Below the pieces are notes generated by a model. It had not been told where the DNA came from. It saw nothing but the letters and a program-made list of their open reading frames with translations, and did no database searches. This document shows positions 42,232-51,976 of a stretch of DNA of 54,912 nucleotides, in pieces. The translations under genes were made by a program, and so were the position numbers. This DNA is from JAPLFM01 sp964650885 (GTDB lineage: Bacteria > Bacteroidota > Ignavibacteria > Kapaibacteriales > UBA2268): assembly GCA_964650885.1 (NCBI GenBank), contig CAZYXG010000012.1:1-54912 (forward strand), given 5' to 3'. Numbering within the stretch: position 1 is the stretch's first letter; every line of letters begins with the position of its first letter.

Positions 42232-43311
42232 ATGAAATTACTCCAATCAATTCAAATAGGGAAAATGACTTTACCTAATAGAATTTTTATGGCACCGCTC
42301 ACTCGCTCAAGAGCAGGCAAAGAAAATATTCCAAATAAAATGATGGCAGAATATTATACCCAGCGAGCTAGCGCTGGCTTGATTATTTCGGAAGCTACTA
42401 TTATAGACCCAATGGGATTTGGCTATATGGATGTGCCAGGTATATTTAATTATGAACAAATGAAAGGTTGGGAAATTGTAACAAATTCTGTTCATGAAAG
42501 TAATGGTAAAATATTTTGTCAACTTTGGCACATGGGAAGAATTTCACACACTAGTTTCCTAAAAGGTAATTTACCAGTGGCTCCTTCTGCTATTAATGCT
42601 GGTGGACAGATTAGAACTTATGAGGGATTGCTTGATAAATCAACACCAAGAGCATTGGAAACAAATGAAATAAAGGACATAGTAAAACAATACACTCAAG
42701 CAGCTATAAATTCCATTTCATCTGGTTTTGACGGAATCGAAATTCATGGAGCAAATGGCTATTTGATAGAACAATTTATATGTACAATATCGAACCAACG
42801 CAATGATGCTTATGGTGGCGATATAGATAAACGAAGCAGGTTCTTATTTGAAATAGTAGAAAGTATTTGCAATAAAATTGGCAATGAACGAACTGGATTA
42901 AGACTTTCGCCCAGTAGTTTAATAAGCGGAAGTTATACTGATAATCCTGTAGAAGATTATTCATATATAATTAACAAGCTTAACGACTATAATTTGGCTT
43001 ATCTACATCTGATGGAACCCTATATTCCCATACCCGAAGGTGAATATTTACAATATTTGAGAGAGCCTACGGCATATTTTAGGAACTTATACAATCATAC
43101 TTTAATTACTAATTCAGGTTTCACGCCAGAAACAGCAGAAATTGCATTAAACAATGGAATTGCTGATGCAGTTGCTTTTGGGAAACTATTTATATCTAAT
43201 CCAGACTTGGTTAATAGGATTAAAAATAACTTGCCACTAAGTCCTTGGGATACTTCTACGTTTTATTCAAGGGGAGCAGAAGGTTATTTAGATTATGATA
43301 TAGCTGAGTAG
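42232..43311 (+). CDS. Old Yellow Enzyme family alkene reductase (NemA-like)
   Basis: A 359-residue FMN enzyme with a TIM-barrel fold. Visible blocks: IFMAPLTRSRA (FMN binding), FCQLWHMGRISH, DGIEIHGANGYLIEQF (the His/Asn pair that binds the carbonyl, and the Tyr proton donor), and NQRNDAYGGDIDKRSRF. A phosphate-binding region near ITNSGFTPETAE and DAVAFGKLFISNPDLVNRI closes the barrel. It reduces activated C=C bonds or nitro groups with NADPH in the cytoplasm. The physiological substrate is unknown. It is the third gene of a run that starts with the protease. Confidence 0.92.
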   Translation: MKLLQSIQIGKMTLPNRIFMAPLTRSRAGKENIPNKMMAEYYTQRASAGLIISEATIIDPMGFGYMDVPGIFNYEQMKGWEIVTNSVHESNGKIFCQLWHMGRISHTSFLKGNLPVAPSAINAGGQIRTYEGLLDKSTPRALETNEIKDIVKQYTQAAINSISSGFDGIEIHGANGYLIEQFICTISNQRNDAYGGDIDKRSRFLFEIVESICNKIGNERTGLRLSPSSLISGSYTDNPVEDYSYIINKLNDYNLAYLHLMEPYIPIPEGEYLQYLREPTAYFRNLYNHTLITNSGFTPETAEIALNNGIADAVAFGKLFISNPDLVNRIKNNLPLSPWDTSTFYSRGAEGYLDYDIAE

Positions 43312-43325
43312 AATGAATAGTAATT

Positions 43326-43698
43326 CTATTTATTATCCAATAGTAAATAAGTAATCTTCTCTCTATTGTGTAACTCAAATTGGAATATGTAAGTTCCGTT
43401 TGGCAAGTTTATTAATACTTTTGTGCTTATCAAACCATTTTCTATATGGTAATTCGTAATTTAGTTTCCGAGTATATCTGTTAATCTTTGTTGCTTAATA
43501 GATTCATTGAGTGTTTCAATTTCAAAAGAATTGCTAACAATTAATTTCTTTGTTTTCTGTAAACCAATCCATTGAAGGAATTATCCTGTCTACTGGCTTA
43601 TTATTAGTCTCTATTTTCTCCCATCAGCCTTCTGCCAGTAGCGTTTGGCTTGCTACTGCAATAAGCAGAGCCAGTAAATATATTCTATATTTTGTTAT
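43326..43698 (-). pseudogene. Decayed small T9SS cargo gene
   Basis: On the minus strand the frame from 43698 reads ATA (probably a lost ATG) then TKYRIYLLALLIAVASQTLLAEG, a signal peptide. A TGA follows, then about 24 residues. The frame shifts near 43560 into KKLIVSNSFEIETLNESI ... LTDILGN, a TAA, then TNYHIENGL and INLPNGTYIFQFELH ... LLLDNK before the final TAG. The second half is a T9SS sorting domain (NLPNGTYIF). Total length is about 124 codons, so it was a short cargo or has lost its middle. Four separate defects make it a pseudogene. Confidence 0.75.
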
Positions 43699-43780
43699 TC
43701 TTTAATCCACAGTTTTTTTAATTCTCAGTCAATCTATTTTCAAATAAATATATATTTTTACAATTTGCAATGTCCAAAGC

Positions 43781-43813
43781 AAAAAAAAGCTCCACATTTG
43801 TTTTGTGAAGCTT
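43781..43813 (-). terminator. Terminator of the receiver-domain gene
   Basis: AAGCTcCACA / TGTGaAGCTT hairpin with one mismatch. On the minus strand a T8 run follows, 20 bases after the stop of the receiver gene. Confidence 0.8.
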
Positions 43814-43832
43814 CCTTTGCGTTAAATGATTT

Positions 43833-44198
43833 TCAATGTATTATCTGACTCAATAAGTCTTCTTTTTTGAAAGGCTTAATAATATAATTGTCAAAGCCAG
43901 CTTTTTCACATTTATCTTTCCATTCAAAATCGTGATAAGCAGTTAATGCTATAAATTTAGAATCTTTCAAGTGACTAAAGTGTTTTACTTCTTTGAATAC
44001 CTCGAAGCCATCTACTTCAATATCATTTAGGTTTAAATCAATAAAGATAACATTATAAAAGTTATCTTTAGCAAGTGCAATTCCTTCTTGTCCAGTTTCA
44101 ACAGCAGTAACTTCTGCATTTGGTTCAAGCATTTTTTTGAATACCAATCTATTTATGGTATTATCTTCCACGTAAAGTATTTTCACAGAAATCTCCAA
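43833..44198 (-). CDS. Single-domain response regulator
   Basis: A 121-residue receiver without an output domain. The acidic pair is in LYVEDN (E11, D12), the phospho-acceptor is Asp54 in VIFIDLNLND, the Thr/Ser position is in IALTAYHD and the Lys is in IIKPFKKEDL. By family it passes phosphate or binds a partner, as CheY or Spo0F do. No cognate kinase lies next to it; the receiver-kinase at 3946 is a candidate only by being in the same window. It has its own terminator. Confidence 0.9.
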   Translation of the reverse strand: MEISVKILYVEDNTINRLVFKKMLEPNAEVTAVETGQEGIALAKDNFYNVIFIDLNLNDIEVDGFEVFKEVKHFSHLKDSKFIALTAYHDFEWKDKCEKAGFDNYIIKPFKKEDLLSQIIH

Positions 44199-44344
44199 GC
44201 GTTACATAAATTGCATACATCATAAAAAGAGTTTTTAATTTTGTGCAGTTTTATAACATGTTAAATTTGCATATTTTTTCCAATAAAACACAATAGTTTT
44301 AGAATTTTAACTTAATGTTAATGTAAGTTTTCTTCGTTGCCAGA

Positions 44345-46507
44345 TTAATTGTTTTTTTGCTGCTCTAATTTAGGCAAAATAGCGGTTTCTTGCGAATTGC
44401 AAATTAATTTGCAACTCAATTGTTTATTCTTATCAATATACCAAACTTGCGATTGCACCAAACCCTTACCCACAACTATTGGTTTAATTCCCGTACGCTG
44501 CAAAAGTGAAACTGCCCTTCGTATAGTTAAACCAGTAACATCGTGTTGGATTGGGTTAGTTTTGTTTTTGTTGTCGTCCTCTTCAGGCATTAAAGTTACA
44601 CCTATAGCAGTGCCACGTGGGACTTTGCTACCAGTTTTGGGGGATTGACTAAATATCACTCCGCTTTGGCTAGCCGCATTCAGCTTCAAACCATATACTT
44701 CCATCAATCGCTTAGCATCGGAAAAATACATGCCAGCCACACAAGGTACGTTCACAGTATCCTTGATTTTCAAATCGTGTTCTTCTTTTGTAATTTTTTT
44801 AGAAATCACATAACTTGGATCTTTAGCAACAATGCTCGATGCAATTGCTCCAAAAATTGGAGCAGCACTCGCTCCACCATATATGCTGGCTCTTGGCCTA
44901 TCCACAACTACTATTACTGCAATTTGTGGATCTTCTGCTGGATAGAAGCCAACGAAAGATGCAAAATAGTCTTGTTTGGAATAAACTCCATTTACTATTT
45001 GTTGTGCAGTTCCTGTCTTACCAGCAATTTTCAAACCTTGAATTATAGCTTTTTTTCCCGAACCACTATCCACAACACCTGTAAATAAAGCTGTAATTCT
45101 TTTTGCAGTTTTTTCCGAAACAACTCTTCTAATTTTAGTAGGTTTGGTGAAAGTTTCAATATTTTGGTAGTCGGTTTTCCCTTTCAAAATAAATGGACGC
45201 ATAAGCACACCATTATTAGCAATGGTGGAATAAGCATTCACAACTTGCAAAGGAGTAGAATTTAAAGCATAGCCATGCCCCATAAAACGTTTGGAAGCTC
45301 CGTCCCAATTTTCAGGCTTAGGCACTCTTCCTGGAATTTCCCCAGGCAAATCAATCCCCATTTTCATACCGAAGCCAAAGTTTCGGATATAACTATAGAA
45401 AGTAGCATCTTGCATTCTATTTGCCACTTCCGAAAGTATAATATTGCTCGATTGGTGAATAGCTTCTCTGAATGGTACTCTTCCCATACCGTGCACATCG
45501 TGGATTGTGAATGATTTGAATTGGAAAACCCCACCGTGTCCATCCATCATTTCATCTTCCGAAACCACTCCTTCTTCAATTCCAGCAGCAGCAGTAATTA
45601 ATTTAAAAGTAGAGCCAGGTTCGTAAATATCAGTAATGCTTCGGTTTCTCATAGTTTCACTTGTCGCATTGCGTGCATTGTTTGGGTCGAAGGTAGGGAA
45701 TGAAGCCATAGCAAGCACTTCGCCAGTGGCTGGCTGAATGGCAATCACAGTGCCACCAGCAGCATTCGCATCAATAATACCTTTTTCCAATTGCAATTCC
45801 ACTATTCGTTGCAATTCAATATCCACAGTCAGACGTACATTTCGTCCATCTAAAGCTGGAATATTCGGCAATTCTAGCGAAGAACGCAGGTGGCTAAGTG
45901 CATCACGGTATTTAATCATATAGCCATTTTTACCACGAAGGATAGAATCCATACCAAGCTCAATGCCCGATATTCCCTTATTATCAATATTAGTAAAGCC
46001 AAGCACTTGCGAACCAATATTTCCAAATGGATATATTCTTTTTGGCTCTTCTTTGAATATAATACCTTTTATTTTCCAAGTTTGCATCACTTTTAGCGAA
46101 TCTTCCATAGAGCTTCGCACAAGCCAAACATAGTTACCTTTAGCATTTTGAATTTTCGATTTATATTTTGAGTCTGGTTGCTTCAGCACTTTACCAATAA
46201 ATTTAGAGATTCTATCCACATCTGCCGAATCCAAAAGCTCTGGATCTACTGCAATTGAAATACTATTTATAGTTGTAGCAAGCAGTCTGCCATTCCTATC
46301 GTAGATATTGCCACGCTTTGCATTGAGCGAAATACGAGATTCGTGTTGGAGTTTTGCTTTTTGTCTATATTCATCGCCTTTCAAAATTTGCAAGGAAAAT
46401 AGCTTACCCACTACCAAACAAAGAAAAGTGAGAATTAGTACCATCACTATATTCAATTCTTTGCGGCTATCCGGCATTACATCTATTACTTGTTTTCTTT
46501 TCGCCAT
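44345..46507 (-). CDS. ftsI: Penicillin-binding protein FtsI (PBP3) with PASTA domains
   Basis: A 720-residue class B penicillin-binding protein that cross-links septal peptidoglycan. One membrane helix lies near residues 17-36 (NIVMVLILTFLCLVVGKLFSL). The dimerisation domain begins with the KRGNIYDRNGRLLA motif. The transpeptidase domain has STFK (Ser near 299), SSN (near 352) and KTGTAQQ (near 496). Two PASTA domains close the protein: VPCVAGMYFSDAKRLMEVYGL and DVTGLTIRRAVSLLQRTGI. PASTA repeats in FtsI/Spv-type proteins occur in many Bacteroidota. ftsL lies 30 bases upstream, but mraZ, rsmH and murE, usual neighbours, are absent. Confidence 0.94.
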   Translation of the reverse strand: MAKRKQVIDVMPDSRKELNIVMVLILTFLCLVVGKLFSLQILKGDEYRQKAKLQHESRISLNAKRGNIYDRNGRLLATTINSISIAVDPELLDSADVDRISKFIGKVLKQPDSKYKSKIQNAKGNYVWLVRSSMEDSLKVMQTWKIKGIIFKEEPKRIYPFGNIGSQVLGFTNIDNKGISGIELGMDSILRGKNGYMIKYRDALSHLRSSLELPNIPALDGRNVRLTVDIELQRIVELQLEKGIIDANAAGGTVIAIQPATGEVLAMASFPTFDPNNARNATSETMRNRSITDIYEPGSTFKLITAAAGIEEGVVSEDEMMDGHGGVFQFKSFTIHDVHGMGRVPFREAIHQSSNIILSEVANRMQDATFYSYIRNFGFGMKMGIDLPGEIPGRVPKPENWDGASKRFMGHGYALNSTPLQVVNAYSTIANNGVLMRPFILKGKTDYQNIETFTKPTKIRRVVSEKTAKRITALFTGVVDSGSGKKAIIQGLKIAGKTGTAQQIVNGVYSKQDYFASFVGFYPAEDPQIAVIVVVDRPRASIYGGASAAPIFGAIASSIVAKDPSYVISKKITKEEHDLKIKDTVNVPCVAGMYFSDAKRLMEVYGLKLNAASQSGVIFSQSPKTGSKVPRGTAIGVTLMPEEDDNKNKTNPIQHDVTGLTIRRAVSLLQRTGIKPIVVGKGLVQSQVWYIDKNKQLSCKLICNSQETAILPKLEQQKNN

Positions 46508-46537
46508 TTTAATACTAATCTAATTATTTTGTTGGAA

Positions 46538-46876
46538 TTATTTAATGTCTTTCGGGGCTTTAGTGCTATAAATCATTCCAAGTCGAGTGCTGGCAATAGT
46601 TGTAATACGATTACCATTTTGCAAATTGATAAGCTCGGCTTCAATAATTTTTAATTCGTTTATTCGCTGTTGTTTTTGTCGGCGAAACTTATCGCCCTCA
46701 TTTAGCAAAGTAGTGATTTGTCCACGGTTATAAACAATGAAGCTAGTAGCACCAGCACTAATCAATATAAATGCAGTAGCAGTCCAGCGATTTAGCTTGA
46801 ACCAACTCTTGAAGAAATTCACAAATTCGCTCTGTTTGAATACAGATACTAGATACGCAAGATTTTTTTCAGACAT
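46538..46876 (-). CDS. ftsL: FtsL-like cell-division protein
   Basis: A 112-residue bitopic protein. The cytoplasmic N-terminus is about 35 residues long, one helix spans about residues 33-52 (ATAFILISAGATSFIVYNRG), and the periplasmic part is a coiled coil (LLNEGDKFRRQKQQRINELKIIEAELINLQNGNRI). Size, topology and position directly before ftsI identify it as FtsL-like, since sequence conservation in FtsL is poor. A promoter of Bacteroidota type lies at 46905-46934. GGGGGGAAG precedes the ATG. Confidence 0.8.
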   Translation of the reverse strand: MSEKNLAYLVSVFKQSEFVNFFKSWFKLNRWTATAFILISAGATSFIVYNRGQITTLLNEGDKFRRQKQQRINELKIIEAELINLQNGNRITTIASTRLGMIYSTKAPKDIK

Positions 46877-46904
46877 TTTTGGCTTCCCCCCCGAGAAGAA
46901 TAAA

Positions 46905-46934
46905 CAAAAATATCAATTTTTGAGCAAATGCAAA
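46905..46934 (-). promoter_or_regulatory. Bacteroidota-type promoter of ftsL-ftsI
   Basis: On the minus strand TTTG (46934-46931), 18 bases, then TATTTTTG (46912-46905). The spacer is one base short of the common 19. Confidence 0.5.
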
Positions 46935-47030
46935 AGAACTTTCTTTAATTCAAGGAATTAGATTAATATATTCTCAAAAATATCAATATCTTAAATCCAT
47001 ATAAATCAATTTTCTTTGTATATTTGAATT

Positions 47031-49043
47031 ATGAAATTTACATACATATTATTGTTTGTTTTTACGAATCTGCTTTTGGCTGAAAACGCTAGCATTGATG
47101 CACTAAAAGGACAACTCAATCAGAAACAAGATGATTCCACTCGGGCATTGGTCTATCGTGATTTGGCGTTTGAGATGGCTGGCACAAAGCCACAAGAAGC
47201 AATTACTTACGCCGATGAATGCCTAAAACTATCTCAAAAAATCAATTGGCAGAAAGGTATTGCCGCTGCTTATAACGCTATGGGTGTGATTAACTTTACT
47301 CAAGCAAACTATACTAAGGCACTTGAAAACTATCTACAATCTCTCGCTATCAATGAGACAATTGGCAATAAAAAAGGAATTGCTTCCAATTTAGGAAATA
47401 TTGGCAATACATATTACCAGCAAAACAACATTGCAAAAGCAGAAGAATACCATAGAAAAGCTTACGAGATTAATAAAGTAATAGAGAATCGAGTAGGTAT
47501 GGCAAATAATTTATCAAACTTAGGTTTGGTTAAGTTTTCTGCGAAGGATTATTCAGGCTCTCTCAATTATTACAATAAATCCGCAAAACTAAATTTGGAC
47601 AATGGTTATAAGTCTGGCTATGCGACTAATTTGAACAATATTGGTTTGACTTATTCCAAAATGGAAAATCTTGCAAAAGCAATAGAATATTATTCAAAGA
47701 CTATAAAGCTATTTGCGGAACTTTCCGATAGTGCTAACTATGCAAATACTGCCATCAATATAGGTGAAATTTATTTGAATTCTGGCAAACTTAATTTAGC
47801 TGAAGATTATTTCAATAAAAGTTTGACTATCAGCAATAGCATTGGAGCAAAATCTCTCCAACGCAATGCACACCTCAATTTATATATGCTTTATGCTCAA
47901 AGCAATAAATTCAAAGAAGCACTTTTTCATCAAACTGAGTATTTTAAAATTCGTGATTCTATTAGTAATTTTGAATCGAATTTAAAAATGGCAACACTTG
48001 ATTTCCAGTATAAACAAGACAAAAAAGACAAAGAAATACTATTGCAAAAATCTGAGATTGGACAAAAGAATACTGTAATAATTGCTACTATCATTAGTAT
48101 TGTTCTACTTTCTTTATTAGTATTTTTCATTTTCACTCGATTCCAAGTAAAGAAAAAATCTAACATAATATTAGAAGAAAAGAACAACGAAATTGAATCG
48201 CAAAACATTGAACTTATTACACTCAATGATGATTTGCACGAGCAGAAACAAATTGTAGAAGCTACTTTGGAAAGATTGGAAGAAAAGAATAATGAAATAC
48301 TTAGCTCTATTCGATATGCCGAAAAAATCCAAAAAGTAATGCTTCCTTTTGCACATCATTTCGAAGAGAACACAAAGAATTATTTCATTCTTTATTTACC
48401 CAAAGATATAATTTCAGGTGATTTTTACTGGTATAATATAATTGGGAACTATCGCTATTTCGCTGTGGGAGACTGTACTGGACACGGAGTGCCCGGCTCT
48501 ATGCTTTCAATGATTGGCTCTATGATATTGCACGAATCAATCCAGAGGGGACACCTAAGTACCAATGAAATAATGCATTATTTGGATGATACTTTCAGTA
48601 TCGCTATGAGTTTAACCAGAGACAACTCAAATGTACTGCGTGATGGCATGGATATTTGCTTAATTAGACAAGATATAACTTCAAACCAAGTTGAATTTTG
48701 TGGAGCTGGCAGACCACTATATTTTATTCAAAATGGTGAGTTAATAGAAATTAAAGGCAATAACTTAGCAATTGGCGGAATAAAACGCAAAGAAGTACTA
48801 TTCGAAAGCCACATTATCAATTTGCAAGGCGGAGAAAGATTCTATTTGACCAGCGATGGCTACGCAGACCAATCGGACTTAAACAGGAAAAAACTCGGCA
48901 CTAAAAGATTGAAAGAGTTGATTTTGGGAATTCAACCAAAAGATTTTAACGAACAAATGCTTGCATTGAAATCGGAGCTTGAGAACCACAAAGGCGAAAC
49001 AGAGCAAAGAGATGATGTTACGATAATAGGAATTGAATTGTAA
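47031..49043 (+). CDS. TPR-SpoIIE-type protein phosphatase sensor
   Basis: A 670-residue membrane signalling protein. A signal peptide (MKFTYILLFVFTNLLLA) leads into about six tetratricopeptide repeats (residues 40-310) that lie in the periplasm. One membrane helix lies near residues 344-368 (TVIIATIISIVLLSLLVFFIF). A coiled coil leads to a SpoIIE/PP2C-type phosphatase domain with SIRYAEKIQKVMLP, KDIISGDFYW (metal-binding Asp), VGDCTGHGVPGSMLSMIG and TSDGYADQ. By family it would dephosphorylate an anti-anti-sigma (STAS) protein or act on serine-phosphorylated partners when the periplasmic part senses its signal. No STAS or anti-sigma gene is adjacent. Confidence 0.9.
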   Translation: MKFTYILLFVFTNLLLAENASIDALKGQLNQKQDDSTRALVYRDLAFEMAGTKPQEAITYADECLKLSQKINWQKGIAAAYNAMGVINFTQANYTKALENYLQSLAINETIGNKKGIASNLGNIGNTYYQQNNIAKAEEYHRKAYEINKVIENRVGMANNLSNLGLVKFSAKDYSGSLNYYNKSAKLNLDNGYKSGYATNLNNIGLTYSKMENLAKAIEYYSKTIKLFAELSDSANYANTAINIGEIYLNSGKLNLAEDYFNKSLTISNSIGAKSLQRNAHLNLYMLYAQSNKFKEALFHQTEYFKIRDSISNFESNLKMATLDFQYKQDKKDKEILLQKSEIGQKNTVIIATIISIVLLSLLVFFIFTRFQVKKKSNIILEEKNNEIESQNIELITLNDDLHEQKQIVEATLERLEEKNNEILSSIRYAEKIQKVMLPFAHHFEENTKNYFILYLPKDIISGDFYWYNIIGNYRYFAVGDCTGHGVPGSMLSMIGSMILHESIQRGHLSTNEIMHYLDDTFSIAMSLTRDNSNVLRDGMDICLIRQDITSNQVEFCGAGRPLYFIQNGELIEIKGNNLAIGGIKRKEVLFESHIINLQGGERFYLTSDGYADQSDLNRKKLGTKRLKELILGIQPKDFNEQMLALKSELENHKGETEQRDDVTIIGIEL

Positions 49044-49060
49044 TAAATTATTAAATGCAA

Positions 49061-49090
49061 AAGAGCCACCTTATTGCGAGGTGGCTCATT
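49061..49090. terminator. Terminator between the TPR phosphatase and the M28 peptidase
   Basis: A perfect 9-bp stem GAGCCACCT / AGGTGGCTC with a 7-base loop, flanked by AAAA on the left and ATTA on the right. The T run is better on the minus strand (TTTT), so it mainly suits the peptidase gene. Confidence 0.7.
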
Positions 49091-49117
49091 ACAAAATCTA
49101 TAAATTGAATTATTATA

Positions 49118-51976
49118 TTAGTGGTTAGCCACTCCTGGAATTACTTCCAAGTTCATTTCTTTGCCTTCTCTAATTATAATTAATGGGTATTTCTCTCCAG
49201 CTTTGATTTCACCCAATAGATTAGTGTAATCATAAATGTTTTGAATTACTTTCCCAGCTAATTTAATTATTATATCGCCACCTTTTAGTCCAGCTTTTTC
49301 AGCAGCACTATTAGCTCGAACGCCAGTAATTTTCATTCCTTTGGCATCTGAACCATAATCTGGGATAGTACCAATAGAAACACCGAAGCTTCTAGCAGAA
49401 GAACTTTGTCCTTGGCTCATTTCAACTTTAGCAAAAGCAATTGGCTTATCCATTTTCAAAAGCTCAGTAGTAATAAGCGAAGCAAATTTGCCAATGCGTT
49501 CCATTCCGTCATAGTTTAAATTTTCAGCATCATCGAGTGGATGGTGGTAATGGTCGTGCAATCCAGTGAACAGTGCAAGCATAGGAACATTTGCTTTATA
49601 GAAAGCCATTCCATCGCTTGGGATGTATGGATCTTCTTGCAATGACAAATCAAAACCAGAAACTATATTTTTTTTCTCTAATATTTTTTTCCAATCTGGC
49701 GATGAACCAATTCCTTGGGCAGACAATTTATTGTCTTTCAGCATTCCCACCATATCGAAATTAATATATGCACTCACTTTTTTCAAATCCATTTCTTTTT
49801 TAGCTATGAATGCTTCCGAACCAAGCAAGCCAAGTTCTTCGCCAGACCAAAAGCCAAAAACTAAATTCTTTGTGAATAGCTCAGGTTTAGTTTTTTTCAA
49901 ATCGCTAAAATATTCCACCATTTCAATCACAAGTGCTGTACCAGAGGCGTTGTCGTCTGCACCATTATGTATTTCATTTTTAGTTTTATCTTCTGCTCTG
50001 CTGCTAGTTTCTCCATGACCTATGTGGTCATAGTGTGCTCCCATAAAAATATACTCATCGGATTTGCCTTTAGCTGGTATCATACCAACTATGTTATAAT
50101 CCTGAGACATTTTCTTTTCTAAATTTACTGACATATTCACTTTTGCTTTATCAAAGCTGAACGAAGAAAATTTAGGTAATTCCAAAGTACTTAATTGAGA
50201 ATATACAGTGTCAAGTATTAATTTCTTTTCTGCAAATAATACATTAGCCACTTCTTTAGATATGTTAGCTAAGAAAAGACCAGTTTTTGCAGGAATAGAT
50301 CGTTGAGTTGGGCGTGGCAACACATTTTTTTTGCTCACAACTAAAATACCTTTAGCTCCCAATTCACGTGCAGTCATCACTTTATACATTAAGTCTGAAT
50401 GACGCATTAAACTTTTGCGTTCCTCTTGTTTCAAATTCTCTGGCAATCCATCGAATATTACAACAATTTTATCTTTCACATCAAGATCTTTATAATTATT
50501 GTAACTGATATCGCTGCTTGTGGAAGTTTTTATACCGTATCCAGCGAAAACCATTTCTGCTTCTATTTTGCCAGTTTCCGAAGAAACATCGGGAGTAAAG
50601 TCAGTATATAGCTTTAATTCTTTACCATTCAAATTAAGAGAATTTAATGTTTCATTGATTTCAATTTTTTTCACAAAATCAAACTCAAATTTAAAACCTT
50701 TATCTACGACTGGTTTAATACCATTTTTCTCAAATTGAGCTATAATATAATTAGCAGCCAAACGAGTGCCTTCGCTACCAGTCATTCTTCCTTCCAATTC
50801 ATCGCTAGCTAAGTATTCCACTTTAGCTCTCATTTCGTCAGCTTTAATTTCGGGTGTAAAGTTTGTAGCTGTCATTGATTTCTTTCGTGCAGGAGCTTCG
50901 GCAAGAGCTGCAAGAGCTGCTGAGTGATTCCAACCAGAATAGAATAATTGGGCCGAAGCATCTTTAGTGCGTGCCGAGGTCCAGCATAAGTTTTTGCCAT
51001 CTGGCGAAAACACAGCCAAACCATCGAAACCTTCTGTATTAGTTATTCTCACTGGTTCTTTTGTGCCATCTTTATCTACTATGAAAATTTCAAAGTTGCC
51101 AAAACCAAATTTATTTGATGCAAAAATTAGATATTCACCACTTGGATGAAAAAATGGTGCCCACGACATAGAGCCAAAATCAGTTATTTGCTTTGCGTTG
51201 CTTCCGTCCAAATCAGCTGTGAAAACATCGGCAGAGTGACCATCTTCGGCAAATCTTCGCCAAACAATTTTTTTACCGTCGTAAGTAAAGAAAGGTCCTC
51301 CATCATAGCCAGGAGCGTTTGTAATTTTCTTTTTGTTTTTACCGTCTGCATCCATTATATATAAATCGCAGAAGAAAGATGGATCCATTTCAAGTTTCTT
51401 TTTCTCATCGGTAGTTAAATTCTTTTTTGCGAATATTTCTGCATTCGAGCTAAATATTATCTTTTTACCATCAGCAGAATAGCAAGCTTCTGCATCATAG
51501 CCAAGTTCACTAGTTAATCTTTTAATATTCTTGCCGTCTTGGTCAGCAGAAAAAATATCCATCTCAGGTTCGTAATCCCAAGCATAACGTCTTTTTTTAC
51601 CAGAAGCTCTAAATTCTAATTCATCTTTTTGTTTCTGCACTGCCATAGGGTCCAAATGCGATGAAGCATAAAGTATTCTTTTGCCACCGCCAAATTCAAA
51701 ATAAGGGCAAGTGGTTTTGCCAATACCAGTCGAAACTTGACTAACTTCACCATTATCAAAATCTAAGATAAAGATTTGATAGTATGGATTGTCTGCCAAT
51801 CGCTCGCTTTGGAAAATTATTTTCTTGCCATCTGGCGAAAAATAACCCTCGCCTGAGCGTTTCCCTTCGTAAACTAATTGTCTAGAATTTTGTAAAAAGT
51901 TAGATTCGGGATATTCTTTCGCAATAGAAGAGAGGAAAGTAGAAGCAAAAAGAACTAAACTTAAGAGTTTTCTCAT
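49118..51976 (-). CDS. M28-family metallopeptidase with PD40 propeller and PDZ domain
   Basis: A 952-residue secreted protein. A signal peptide (MRKLLSLVLFASTFLSSIA) leads to TolB-like PD40 propeller repeats to about residue 350 (FSPDGKKIIFQS, YSADGKKIIFSS, FSPDGKNLCWTS). A PA-like region and the M28 aminopeptidase domain follow, with zinc ligands in GAHYDHIGH, NGADDNASGT, GEELGLLGS, NFDMVGM and HDHYHHPLDDAEN. The last 100 residues form a PDZ domain (AAEKAGLKGGDIIIKLAG). It lacks a T9SS sorting domain, so it is likely periplasmic. By family it trims N-terminal residues of peptides. A -7-like TAAATTTG (52018-52011) lies about 35 bases upstream. Confidence 0.92.
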   Translation of the reverse strand: MRKLLSLVLFASTFLSSIAKEYPESNFLQNSRQLVYEGKRSGEGYFSPDGKKIIFQSERLADNPYYQIFILDFDNGEVSQVSTGIGKTTCPYFEFGGGKRILYASSHLDPMAVQKQKDELEFRASGKKRRYAWDYEPEMDIFSADQDGKNIKRLTSELGYDAEACYSADGKKIIFSSNAEIFAKKNLTTDEKKKLEMDPSFFCDLYIMDADGKNKKKITNAPGYDGGPFFTYDGKKIVWRRFAEDGHSADVFTADLDGSNAKQITDFGSMSWAPFFHPSGEYLIFASNKFGFGNFEIFIVDKDGTKEPVRITNTEGFDGLAVFSPDGKNLCWTSARTKDASAQLFYSGWNHSAALAALAEAPARKKSMTATNFTPEIKADEMRAKVEYLASDELEGRMTGSEGTRLAANYIIAQFEKNGIKPVVDKGFKFEFDFVKKIEINETLNSLNLNGKELKLYTDFTPDVSSETGKIEAEMVFAGYGIKTSTSSDISYNNYKDLDVKDKIVVIFDGLPENLKQEERKSLMRHSDLMYKVMTARELGAKGILVVSKKNVLPRPTQRSIPAKTGLFLANISKEVANVLFAEKKLILDTVYSQLSTLELPKFSSFSFDKAKVNMSVNLEKKMSQDYNIVGMIPAKGKSDEYIFMGAHYDHIGHGETSSRAEDKTKNEIHNGADDNASGTALVIEMVEYFSDLKKTKPELFTKNLVFGFWSGEELGLLGSEAFIAKKEMDLKKVSAYINFDMVGMLKDNKLSAQGIGSSPDWKKILEKKNIVSGFDLSLQEDPYIPSDGMAFYKANVPMLALFTGLHDHYHHPLDDAENLNYDGMERIGKFASLITTELLKMDKPIAFAKVEMSQGQSSSARSFGVSIGTIPDYGSDAKGMKITGVRANSAAEKAGLKGGDIIIKLAGKVIQNIYDYTNLLGEIKAGEKYPLIIIREGKEMNLEVIPGVANH

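Noticed and set aside
47019..47026. TATATTTG as a promoter of the TPR phosphatase gene
   Set aside because: It is 4 bases before the ATG, so transcription would start inside the gene, and there is no upstream TTG at the right distance.
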